In this document: piece by piece, positions 21,449 to 33,955 of the stretch
Layout: each line of letters opens with the position of its first letter
How positions within the stretch are numbered: position 1 is the first letter of the stretch
Assembly: GCF_964275005.1 (NCBI RefSeq)
Contig: NC_092695.1
Span: 10,803,697 to 10,867,696, forward strand
Source: Diadema setosum
Lineage: Eukaryota; Echinodermata; Echinoidea; Diadematoida; Diadematidae
Reading direction: 5' to 3'
Length of the DNA: 64,000 bases
The notes under the pieces: generated by a model
What the model was told of the DNA's origin: nothing
Seen by the model: only the letters and a program-made list of their open reading frames with translations
Databases searched by the model: none
Program-made: the position numbers and the translations under genes

Positions 21449-23279
21449 CATGGTGTCCCCCCCCCCCAAAAAAAAACAAACAAAAAAACAAAAACGGAAA
21501 GGTGGATTTTCAGAACCTTGCGTTCTAAAAGTGATACATTTTTATTTTTGACATCATTAGAAAGAGCATTTTCCGCAGAAGACAATGATACCAAAATAAT
21601 CAAATTTGGTTCAGTACTTTTATTCTTTGCCAATTTCTGTATATGCAGTCATTTTCAAATTTCGCTTGATTTTTGCGACGTATGAGCGAATAATTTGGGT
21701 GTGACAGGCATTCCATATGGTGAATATACTATTGTGTGAGCCTGTTGATCCATGTCAACAAAAGATACAGCTTTTACAATGGGCGCAGGCCAGAATGAAA
21801 CCCCTGAAAACGTGCCAAGCCAGTTTTCCTCATACAGACTTCGCTGCAGAGAGCTCCGGGTCGCTCAATACTATTGTTTCTTTTGTCCCCTTCTCGCTTT
21901 AGGCATAGCAGACATAACAATGAACTGCTGACGATGGGCTGACAATTTTGCTTTTAAACGGAGAAAACATAAATAAAATATGGTTATTTCCTTAAAAGTC
22001 GCAAACAGTAACATATAACATATGAGCGGAAAGCTTGCATTATGACAAAAGTGATCGCTTAAAATTTAGTGTTACAGTCAAAAAGGTTACATTAATCAAT
22101 GGGAAATTTCAGCTTTATTTTGAATATCAAAAGTAACTTTTTTATTTTATCAATAACATCTACAGTTGATCTAGCAATGTGATCTAGGAAACTATTCTGA
22201 AAGAATATGGCTTATCAGGCAAATAACATGACCCCAAAGATTTTCATTATTACGAATTTGCAGTAAATGTTATTTTTGTTAGCTTTTGATAAACTAGCAT
22301 ATAATATTAAAATTCAAACTTGGTTGGCGAAATCCGATTTTGGTGCACTTTGGCGTAGTGGCATCGTTTAGATTCGGCATCTAGCACAAAGCGTGTCGAA
22401 TACTCGTATTGGAGCATTGGATTTCGGTAGGTACGGAACGAGTTTGAGCAGTTTTGAGAGTAAAAACGAGGCGCTCCAGAACGAGCTAGCAGCCGTTTTG
22501 ACCCAATTTGAGCGAGAAAATGCTGCTCTAATTTGCGTCTACGCGCTGTCGATCTACTCCGCTGCCTACCCATGAGGCTGCGTTCGGAAAATGGATAGTC
22601 ATCGAACGGCAAGGTTCGTCAACATTATATTATGTAAAATGGCGATTCTGCGGAGCGAATTTTGAAGATGGTAGTCTTTTGAACGGCAGAATTTGCTCAA
22701 AAAATGTACAATGGTGATGCTCCGAAACAGATTTTGGGAAAATTTGTGAAAATGATATGCTCAGGAACGAAAAGATATGGCCGAAAATGAGGGTCTCCGG
22801 TACGTCCCCAATATGCATACATATGGGAGTACACCTCCCCCTCCCCCCTCCCCCCGGATTGCACGGTGTTTTTTTTTTTTTTTTGTGGGGGGGGGGGGAG
22901 GCACGTCCGCACACACACACACACACACACGCACACAAACAAACGCACACACATGCACACAAAAATGCGTACACACACACAGTATGAAAGCTGTATCTTT
23001 TTTTTTTGACGTTATAGATCAATGGGCTTACACAATACACCGCTGTATGGAACGCCTGTTGCAACCAAATTCTTCGCTCATATACGTCGCAAAAATCTAG
23101 CGAAATGTGAAAATTACTCCATGTACAGAATTGGGCGTAGAATAAAAAGTTCTGAACCAATATTAATTATTTGGTATCATTGTCTTCAGCGGAAGATGCT
23201 CTTTCTAATGATGTAAAAAAAAATACAACGCAAGATACTGAAAATCCACCGTTCCGCTTTTTTGGGGGACACGCGGTAT
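21449..23279. mobile_element. DNA element with about 250-base terminal inverted repeats
   Basis: 21,452-21,720 and 23,040-23,279 are inverted copies (GTGTCCCCC..GGTGGATTTTCAG at the outside, TCTTTCTAATGATGT and GCGACGTATGAGCGAA-like text inside). The interior has no transposase; the frames at 22,300-23,160 are low-complexity or CA-repeat artefacts. Interior tracts include T18-G12 at about 22,868 and (CA)n at 22,912-22,980. Confidence 0.78.
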
Positions 23280-24319
23280 AATGCATTCTTGTGTTCATGG
23301 GCATAATGGTTTGTATGTGAGAATGTAGCTCTTTTATTTATGTCTCTTACATTTGAAAAAAAAAAAACCTTAAAAAACAAGAAAGATTCATTGCATAGAC
23401 AATTCCTTAGTTTGGATTGAATTTTCTTCTGTTTATCTCAGTTTTTATGTGATGAACAATGTGTACAAAAGCTGATTATATGCTGAGTTTTAACTGAATA
23501 CTTATCATGTTTGAAAGTGTAAATTGAACAGACAGGTCCGGTTTGGATTTTTTTTAATAAACAAAGGACAATTTCAATATCAATTTTGAGTGCATTATAT
23601 TTTGCAGGGACTGTAACAATATCACAATGTACAAAATGGCGGATGGTGCACGACGAAACTGACCTTTGTGTGATTATTACGGGATTGGTGTGACAGATTA
23701 ATGGCTTCTAAATAATGATCACACATTTGGCTATCGATTCTAGAGACAAATTTGAATTGTCGGGATGAAAGTAAAGAATAATGGGAAAATGCCATCCACA
23801 TATTAAAAACTGTAAGCGAGAAAAGCTCTGTTGCTAGCCGTAATAAAAATCGATGACAACATATCAATTGTTTATCCGATAAAAGGTATCACACCCTAGT
23901 TTCATCATAAATGTATTAAGGAAGTCGACCAGTTGTCTTTTTTCTCTTTTGACCTGAAAGTTGCAATCGTGAATCAGAAATTGAGCTGTGTCATTAAACA
24001 TTGCAGTCTTGAAATCTAAAACTGGCGTCTCGGCAGTTTTCTTGTACGTATTAAAGTAATGCCACTATCAAAGTATGTTATTTCTGAAATTAACGTATAT
24101 GTACACAATATTCATCTCTGAGGACATTTGTAAGAAGGTACATTATGACACGTTTGATTTCATCCATATTAAACCTTCGCCACCCTCTCTTGTTATAAGC
24201 TTTTACTTTTCATTTTCCTTTCGAGCAACTTTTTAACCCAGTCACCGAGCCAGTAGGCTTGTCCATGATTTTTTATAGGTGGTCCATTAAAAGTCTCACT
24301 GGTTCTCAATTGTCCGCTT
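23280..24319. other. 3' flank of copy B, no gene recognised
   Basis: AT-rich. The strip next to the stop codon should hold the 3' UTR of copy B, but no canonical AATAAA on the minus strand stands out. Confidence 0.5.
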
Positions 24320-24435
24320 TCAATTACACGTGGTGCCATCCTTGTAATCTTCGAAAGCCCGCTGCCATTCGACCATGTCGTCCTTCCAGTCATCATAACT
24401 TTCCCGCCATTCTTTCTCCTCCTGGTCAATGCTGC
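24320..24435 (-). CDS. Copy B exon 10: WAT-type tetramerisation tail and stop
   Basis: 37 codons plus TGA, acceptor CAG|GCAGC. Reads [20 protein letters not shown], then [18 protein letters not shown]. Three Trp and one Tyr each seven residues apart, then Cys six after the Tyr: the same pattern as the vertebrate acetylcholinesterase T-peptide, which forms a helix that tetramerises around proline-rich anchors. The other two frames are noise; the correct one is fixed by phase 1 from exon 9. Confidence 0.88.
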
Positions 24436-27330
24436 CTGATTATTAGAATAAAATCGTTGATAGAGTCAGTTTAGCCTTATGTTAGGTACAAATCAGGAAA
24501 ACTAAAAAAAAAGTAAATATTATCAAAAATGTTCAATGACTAAGAGGTTAAAACAGTGACGAGCTCATCCAGGATATTGCACTAAAAGTGTTGTTAAAAT
24601 GTTGGTAAAGCATCACATTATAACTTGAAGCGTGGATTGCAAGCAGGTCGAAATCTGCTTTGAGGGGAATGCCGGACCGGTTCAAAGTTAGTCTTGAAAG
24701 ATAATATAAAATATTACAAGCATAACAACGAAAATCACTTGGTCAAAATGGAATTACAGGTAAGGAAGTGGGGAAATTTTGTTATTCGAAGTTAATATTC
24801 ATTAATTTTTGGAAAACAGTTCTTAGACAGTTTATGATAAATTTCGTAGTCTCACAATTTCCTGTTCGCGTGAGAAAATAACCCAAATTTAAGTAATCTT
24901 TTATAAAAGTGAAAATCATATGCTTTTCCTAGATGAATAATTTCAAGTAATGATGAGTCAGATGGTATGACTGTCAAGGACTATTTCGTGAAAATAAGCG
25001 GACCATCACAATTTCATAACTTCCTTAATTTTCATCCAATTTGGATCAAATTTCCATTGTTTCACCTAGAACAGTTTAATTTTTTTTTTTTTCAGACTTA
25101 CCGTTCAACTGATGTGGAATTTCATTATTAGTGATTAGGAAGAGAAGGACGTAGAATATAGGGAGTGACATGGAGATGTCAGTTCAGTTCCTTTTTTCCA
25201 TGATACAAAAACTCGAAAGTAAATATAGTGTTCAGACAGAGCAAAAACACATAACATTGAGTGGATGTAAACGAAGACATGTATGTAGACATGAAAGGAA
25301 TTAATCACATGTAAATTGAATGTTAGTATTACAGGTAGAGAGAATACACAATTGCTTATTTTTATAACATTTTGGTAAAAAGTTTTGTATTTTCCCTTTC
25401 ATTTCTATCATAAAAAGATTGCAATTACAAATCAGAACATGGTGCACGAACTTTCACGAAGAGAAAAGTTGTTGATTGGATGACCGCCATTACAAAATGC
25501 ATTCAAAACAGGTTAATCAACGTAAAAAAAAAAAATCAAGGAAATCTTGGACTCACTTGTAAAGCTAATGAGAGTAGGCATATAGTGATTCCAGAAGCGA
25601 CATCCCCTCGCTCTAGCGGCTCTTCCCACTCCCATCTCAAGGGACAGCTCTTTGTGACTGAGCTCAGGGATGGTGTAGAGAGGCCAGAAATCTTCCCCGT
25701 CTCCTCGGGGAACGTCTTCACTGGGTCTACTGGGATCTCTGTTATACGGCAAAGAATCATGATTTGTAGTCATCTTAAGGGCCCCTGACATCGAAATGCA
25801 TGTTGATTTGTGTTGATTTATGATATCCTCAACATCACTTTTGCGGTGAAACGAATATGGAGAATCATTCCATATATTTTTCACAATTTTTTCTTCTATT
25901 TTTCTTCAGATTACTTGGGAACGCTCACAAAAATCCTTCCAAACCAATATTCCTCTTGTGACCTCATCTGTCAATCATTGCTAAAGTACTGATATGTTTA
26001 ACAAAAGACATTGGAATGCACCTTCCCCTCGACTCAGCATAGCTTGCATGTTTCTTCGTCATGTCTTTTGTTAGTCACATTAATATCACAAGTATTCTGA
26101 AGAAAAATAGAAGAAAAAATCGTTGAAAATAATAATATATGGAATGTTTCTAGGTATTCGTTTCATCGCAAAAGTGATGTTGAGGGTATCATAAATCAAC
26201 ACAAATCAACATGCATTAGGATTTCATGGGCCCTTTAAATATGAGTGCCGTCATTCAATCAAAGAAATTCCATATTGATCATTTATCATTAAGACCAGTT
26301 AAGTTGCTCATATTTGAAAGCCTAAGTGGATATCACCAGACTTCATCTTCATGAGTGTATGAAAATAACTATATAAATGTTATAAACGGTTCCATGACAT
26401 TTGCTGGTCCGACAATTGCTCCCATGACATTTCTTCACATTATAAAGCCAATCATAAATTCTACCCACAAACATGACCCCAACCCTAATCCTAATCCTCA
26501 TATCAAACTAAACTTAAAACCCTATCACAACCATAACCGTAACCCTAAGTCTTTGGAAAAAAAAAAAAAAAAACCTCGGAGCAATTGTTGCACGAGCAAT
26601 TTGATGTTGTGTCACCGTCGTGAATCCGCATGGATTATTGCACAACCATGCGGAGATAACTCGACCACAGAACAAAGTAGGGCGCCATGTGTTTATGTAT
26701 CTTCTTCTTCTTCATTTCTTTTGTCGAATCCTTGCGGTTCTTGTGACATGATGGTTCATTACTTTCTGTCCATAACGTCTCGAAGATCCTTTACCTTAAG
26801 TCATGTGTCCTCCTTTATATGTCTCGGCTGCATGGTCTCCCTCTTCCTCTCTGCTCATGAGATGGTGTCCGTAGTGATAATTGGGGGACTAGTTTATCTT
26901 TTCTCCTAGAGTATTGGTCAGCCAGTTCCAGCCTTCGCAGTCTTATCTCATCAAAGACTGGGTAAATTCCTATAGTCTGATAGTTCTGTATTGCTTATTT
27001 TGTGATGATCTCCATCTACCTTAACATTGGGGGCCGATCTGAGTAGTTGGATGCAACAACAGTTACTTTCCAATTTCCTGGCTTCTTTGTTGGTGACTGT
27101 CCAAGCTTCGCACCCGCAGAATAGTATTCATTCCAAAATTAATACTGTCATTATCCTCTCCTTACTCATTCTGGACTTCCACACAGACTGATACCCATGA
27201 ATCATACATCCCACGAGTCATACAGCCCACGAATTTGACACTAGACAAATAAAGCCCATAGGTTCGATGTCAAGTCTGATTTCCGTCAGGTCATAGATAA
27301 AGCTTCTTTCTTAATGTGTACATACAGTTA

Positions 27331-27368
<38 letters not shown>

Positions 27369-30300
27369 AGTAACATAATGAGCATATTTAATTTTGACAA
27401 TTATTATGTCGTAGGGTGTCTCAGGATGATATATATATACATATGAATTACACATGTATACATACACATACGTAATATACATGTTGATATGGTATATGAA
27501 AGACAGGTTGACGATGGAGAAATCCACTCCTAAATTCAAGAAAAGGCACTTGTTATCTAGGGCCACTTTGACCTGCCTCCATCTGTTTCTGTCTCAAATT
27601 CTTGGAGTACTTTTAGTGATACTAATCCCCCTATTCTTAGGATGGCCATCTTAACGACTGTGCGTAGATAATTACAGCATTGGTCCAACTGGTGCGGTTC
27701 TACTTGAATAGATTTCTTCATGAATTCTAGCACAACAACACCTGCCACTCGGTGACACCTGAGACACTGGGACGTGGTCATTTGATTAAACTCTCTCTAG
27801 GAAGCCAAACTTTTCATTCCGCATCTTTATGACCACTACAGTTTAATGATTACAAATTATGATAGGAGGCACATGTGTACTATTGATTTAGAGTAACTCA
27901 GAAATTCCAATTTCTACAACTAACTCCCCTAAGGGTCCAGTTTACCTTTGGGAGCATTGATTTGAAAAATATTCAAGATATCGCCTTTCGTGCATATCAC
28001 GTGTAGGTCTGTTGTCCCGCAAAACATCCTGCCATGTAAAATTTTTGCAGTAAAGTCTAAAATTTAAAGAGATATCAGTATGTATGTAGGCCGTAACTGT
28101 AGACGGTTTAGTCCAGAAACATGTTTATCATAACGATTGTTCACAGTTTGTATATCTAACAATACTTTACATTGATTTTACATATTCAAATTTTCACAGT
28201 GGTTGTTTTAATACCTAACTCACATTTTAGAAGTATTTTCAAGCACTAATGCTGAGTTTTTGTTTCATTTGCAAATGGTAAATCATGCCTTTAAGAGCCT
28301 TAGTCACTGGAGGAGGCTTCGAAGCGATTGCTGCGACTGAAAAGAGTAACAAAATGGTTTTCCCTCTTAGACACCTCCATGCTGATTAAAGAGAAATCGC
28401 CAAACGAGATGATGACTGATTCGCCTAGAAGTTATACTGTGACGTCCCCGTAACGTCATCGGATAGCTACGTTTCCGAGATATCTTGTCAGGAGCGGAGA
28501 CGTCTCCGAGTCAATTTCGATATCGATGAAAGTAAAAATAAAATAATTATAACTGATTCGATTCTTTCGCGACTCAATCGAGATCAGACTAGTTCCGAAA
28601 TATGAGTACAATCATAGGTTGGCATTTTTATAGTCTCAAGCCAATTAGATACCCACTTTAGCCTATTTCTCCCTACCCCTTGAGTTAAGACTACTTCAAA
28701 AGTCATCATCAAGTGCTCAATGTAACGAGCCGGGCTGATCAGAGTTTGCCATCAGCATGCACCAGAACTTATTTGTCCCAACCGTATAACAGCAGACACA
28801 TAGCGCGCATAAAAATGATAGTAAAAAGTTATAATTTTTTATTGATTTATTATATGTAAAATAATTATATTATAAAGATAAAGGCGTAAATATTCATATT
28901 TGAATGACGCGCCTCAAATACAAAAACAACAACAACAACAACAACAACAACATCACTCGCAATTTTTGTGTGTATTATCTTACTCATCTGCATACGAAGA
29001 TAAACAAAATGCAAATTTTATCGAAATAATACATTGAGAAAATATCAACTTGAAGACATATGAACGATAGCTTACCCTGATTTTGCAAAGTTTGTCCAGA
29101 ATTCCATGAATTTCACGGAGAGGGCGTTTTCTTCGGCGGTCATGTTGTGTGCCTTGATGTTGTACAGCTCGTCAATAAAGGGCATCCCAAAGACAAATGT
29201 CAGGTCTTCTGCATGGCCAGCACCAAGCCACGGAGTAGAAGGGTAGACATCTCCAACTTGAAAAATGCTCCTAGCAAAAAACAGAACAGGTTGATACATT
29301 TCACTGGATTTAAAGAGTGACTAGCATTGACTGCAATTAATAAAATGTCAAAAACGGCAGATGATCGTCGCCAATTTACATTCTTATTATGTTGACATTT
29401 TTAAGAAAAATTAGTGGTATTACGTTATCATAGGAAAGTTTCTGTAAAATACGTGAATATTTCAAGTTCCATTACCATTATACACGTTACGAAACGACAA
29501 CTTCGTCTTAATCGATGTGGCATAACTTTAATTATTGACTTCTCTGTGAAGGAGTCATCTGCTGAGTCACCGATGCATGAGTGAACACACATTACAGAAA
29601 AAAGTCATTTTTCAAAACTAACACCAGTCTTGTTAAGGGTCTGTGAAACATCCTGTTTCTATGAATGTATAAGTGCCGTTGTTCTTTTATCATCCATTGT
29701 TTGACCACATATGCAATATTGGCAGTACTTTTTTTGCATTGTATAGTATGATCACTCAATTGCGCTACAACACGACGACTCCCTCTTGCGTTTACAATAC
29801 ACTCACAATATCGGCTATCACTTTTCAGTAAACTGAATTGGTTTTTTGCAGTCACGAAGGATTTAACACGGTCAATTTTCCCTAAAATTGTGCCAACTTT
29901 AAACAATACAAACACACGAAAGTTCCAAGAGGTGTGAGGGGGTTAAAGGATTGGTGATGAAACAGCAACAGCACTTGAACATGTACCAAAAATAGAATGT
30001 TTCACAGACCGAAGCCCCCATCCCGCCAAAAAAGATTGTTACTCGTATCTGACTTGACATGTCATTGCCACTATACTTGACATGTCATTGCCACTATCAC
30101 ACAGAAGTTAGGAAAAGATGTAGAAATACCCCTCTTAGATTATCTTGCTCAAATCCCATTCATTCGAAATTTACGTCATATATATTAAGAGGGGAGTTAC
30201 ATTTTTTGCTGTATGTATCATATTATTCAATAGCACATATCATTCTAATCCTATGCCATAAAAAGTGTAAAAGGAGGGTACAATGTAAACACACACACAC

Positions 30301-30822
30301 ACACACACAAAATCAGTCTATACGTTTTGACAAGAAAAGCGTGAACTAGACTGCGTACTTTGTTGGCTCGTGGGTCATGAAATATTTGTATACCACCCCC
30401 CCGGCGTTTGCGTGCTCCCTGATTACGTAATCTGTTGGGGCAGCAAAATCGATGTCGGTTCCAAGATCAACGAGGGATAGAAAGTAGTCCGCGTCCGGGT
30501 CATCTGCGATGGTCCAGTCAATGTACTCCTGGTTGATGGAATCCCCGAGGATATCATCGGTAAACCCGAAACTCTTGAAATAGTTCAAGAAGGAGTCGAA
30601 GGTCGTGCGATTGACCACAGGTGGAGTGGGGCTGCCGACATACTCTTGTAGAAAGAGGAACGGAACGAAAGTCCCCTCGTCCTTGTTGAACCCCGCGAGT
30701 AGCGGTACTCTCGCAAAGTCTCCTATCTCGTAAAGGTTCGTTGGGGTGTCTGCCAGAAATGTACCGTCAAGAGTAACTGGATAACCCCCGTCGAGATTAT
30801 ACAACTATTAAGAAGTTGAGAG

Positions 30823-30854
<32 letters not shown>

Positions 30855-33800
30855 ATACAATAATGTAATTGTGACACATTGTAATATGCTTTCAGGGAAC
30901 ACATATTTCTAATTCCACATTTTAAGGCAAAATCGTCATATTGGACAGCATAATCATGCCCAATTAGAATTGACGGCAAGCTTGCAATGTTACCACACAG
31001 CAGTGTTTCTACTTTTTCTTTAATTTCTTTCCCGTTCATCCAGTTATCTTTAATAAAGAAAAATGTATCTCTTTTGATTTATACAGTATCAAAATACATA
31101 TTGTTTTGCGTTTTTGCCCATAGGACAGATGTCCATGCTTTTTAATGCCTAGAAATTTAGATATCTCGCAAGTGATTGACAAATTTCCTTACATCGACGG
31201 AAATAATCGTCTTACGATATAAAATGTACGAACGTCAATGTAAGGCATTAGTTTGGTCAGTCAGTTGAAATAAATACATCTCTACGGAAGAATTTCATGA
31301 ATTTGAATTGATATATCATTCCTTACGTTCATAAGGGAAATAATCAATGGTAATACTTTGTGGCAACTCGACACATCTATTTGTAGTTTGAAAATGCGTA
31401 ACATGATTCCCTGTAATAGCATATAATATTATGTTGAAAGATATGTTACTTAAACTATAATCAAATATTATTTTTCAATTCTTAATTCAGTACATTGATT
31501 AATTACCTTATATTCATGCACGCATTGGACAACAAAATGGTGGTAGGAATATCATCAGCGAATGAAATGAACGACAGGGGCATTAACAATGTCTTAATGA
31601 TGTATAGGACAGTATGACCGATTTTATAATCCATGAAGGAAAACATTATGGTCGATAGTATCGTAGGCTTTATATTATTAACGTCCAAGAGTAAAACAAT
31701 TCATCTTTTTGGAAGAAAGGTTTATGATATCAAATCGTAGTTTCCTGGGGAAAATTTGCAGATTTTTTTCTTTTCCTGAAGCCAAATTCTGTCTAATGAC
31801 AGAAAAACAAAATCCGATTTTAGAATTCCTTTTTCCCCCAAAAAAAATATTCAAATAATGCATGTGGCTAAAGAGAACCGGGACTCTGATTTGCAGCTTG
31901 GGTACGATCAATCGTTTCATAAAACTAGAATTTTGTATGCTAATTTTGATACACTGAGATATTATCCAGTACGGAATGGTAATATAAAAGATACGTTCTA
32001 GTGATGAAACTATAATGACATCTTATTAGTTTCAAAAGTTAGTACGTTTGCCATCATGATCTATTATCCGGTACGTATAGCTACCTTCTTTTTTTGTTCT
32101 AACGCTTTGAGTACTTATTTTACGTTGGTCTGTTGCCATCTCATTTTCCTGGGGGTAAGAATGTGATTACTGCAGTAATGTGATTTTTAAGAATTTGTAA
32201 TGGCTGTTCTTTTTTTTTTTTAATCAATTACCATCTGCTCCACAGTAGCATTTGTTGTTTTTTTAACCATACTTTACCTCATTGGCCTTCGTCCTGAGTT
32301 CGTCAGCTTCTTGGAGTTTGAGGCAGGCAACCAAAACTTCGGAGGTGGACGTATCGCACCCGAAGGCGACCCCCAACTCTCGGGACAGCCTCCTTTCCCT
32401 CTCTGGATCGTGCTTAAAGGTCCTACCTTTGAAAGCACTACCGCTCTGTTTCAGTGATAAATGTACAAATGAACAAATCAAAATTAAATAAGATACATAA
32501 ATTATGTTAAGTCAAAGGGATTTAATCTGACGTCGTCTCTAATTAACATTTTTCAAGTGGAACAGGAGCTGCAACTTTGATTCTGCTGATACAAAATGTT
32601 GTTTGCATTTAACATAGGCTGTAATACTTGAACATCGTCACCAATGAAAATCTTTCATTGCACAGTACTGTCACTTTACTACGCGTGAACACATACGCTC
32701 ACATGTGGATGTGTACACATGCAATTACACTCAAACAAACATAAACACACACACATATACATTTACAGTAGATATTGCTTGTTTGAGCAAAAAACAAACA
32801 AACAATCGACTTATTTCGCCTTATTGCCTGGTACTCCTATCAACCACTTATAGTTAATGAATATTAAAGGATATGTGCTCTTTTGTGCCATAGAAATTGC
32901 TGTTCGGACTGCAGAACTCACCTGTAAGATGGCTTTATTGAAGAAACCTCGGCTGAGTTTGGAAAGGAGGTGGAAACTGACGCTCGCCGACCCGGCACTT
33001 TCCCCGAAAATGGTGATATCATCCTTGTTACCATCAAAGGCTGTAAAAAAGAAAAAAATAAGTTGATTTTTTTACGAATGATATAGTGACGCTTTGGTTG
33101 GTGCTCATGCTCACGTTTTAGAGTGATGATTTGTAGCACTGATTTAAAGTCGAAAGCTACTACATTTTCAAGTTTATTTTGTAGCATGGAGTAAAATCAG
33201 AGGAACTCTTGAGATGACATTACGTTCATTTTTCTTTCACGAAACTAACATCAGCCAGATTCTGTTTTTTTTTTTACCGAATCCGCGCTACTAAGGTAAA
33301 AATTCATAGATACAAGACACAGAATGATACATGGAGCTACTAATAATTTAAAAAGTTTACAAACATTTAAAATCCCACGTAATACACAATCAAAGTCATC
33401 ATAATAAATTACAAGTGTACGAGAATACCGGGCATATATCACCCTACATCGTTAATTATGTAAATTCTTTAAAAATTGGTTCATACGTGTCGGGGGGGGG
33501 GGGGGGGAAAGGGGTGGGGGCGATGGGGGGGGGGGGTGCTCGCCCCCTCCCACTTTTTGGCACCATACAAAGGAATACATAAGGTGTCACCACTTTGGGC
33601 CCCCACGTTTTTACCCCGAAAATGCGTAAAAGGTTTAGAAAGAAATAGAGACGTTGAAATTGAAGTGTGAGCGCGACAAGGGTTATGTTTTTTTTTTTCA
33701 CTGAAGACCCCCCTTTTTTTGTTTGTTAGTTCATGAAACCCGGAAGTTGCCCCCCCCCTCACACACACACACACACACGCACACACACCTTTTTGTAAAC

Positions 33801-33911
33801 GGTCCGCCGGCACATGGTTACAAATACATGACATAGTACTGGTAAGGCATAAAATGATTTTCTATAATATTTTCATGACTTGCTCGAGGGCGACTCTTTT
33901 CCTTAAAAGAA

Positions 33912-33955
<44 letters not shown>

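Noticed and set aside
22300-23160. Overlapping frames rich in Val-Cys or Thr-His repeats
   Set aside because: Produced by (CA)n, G-run and T-run tracts within a repeat element.
26355-26909. 184-codon frame with NPNPNP and Ser runs
   Set aside because: Covers a telomere-like tract and intron sequence of copy B; no conserved domain.
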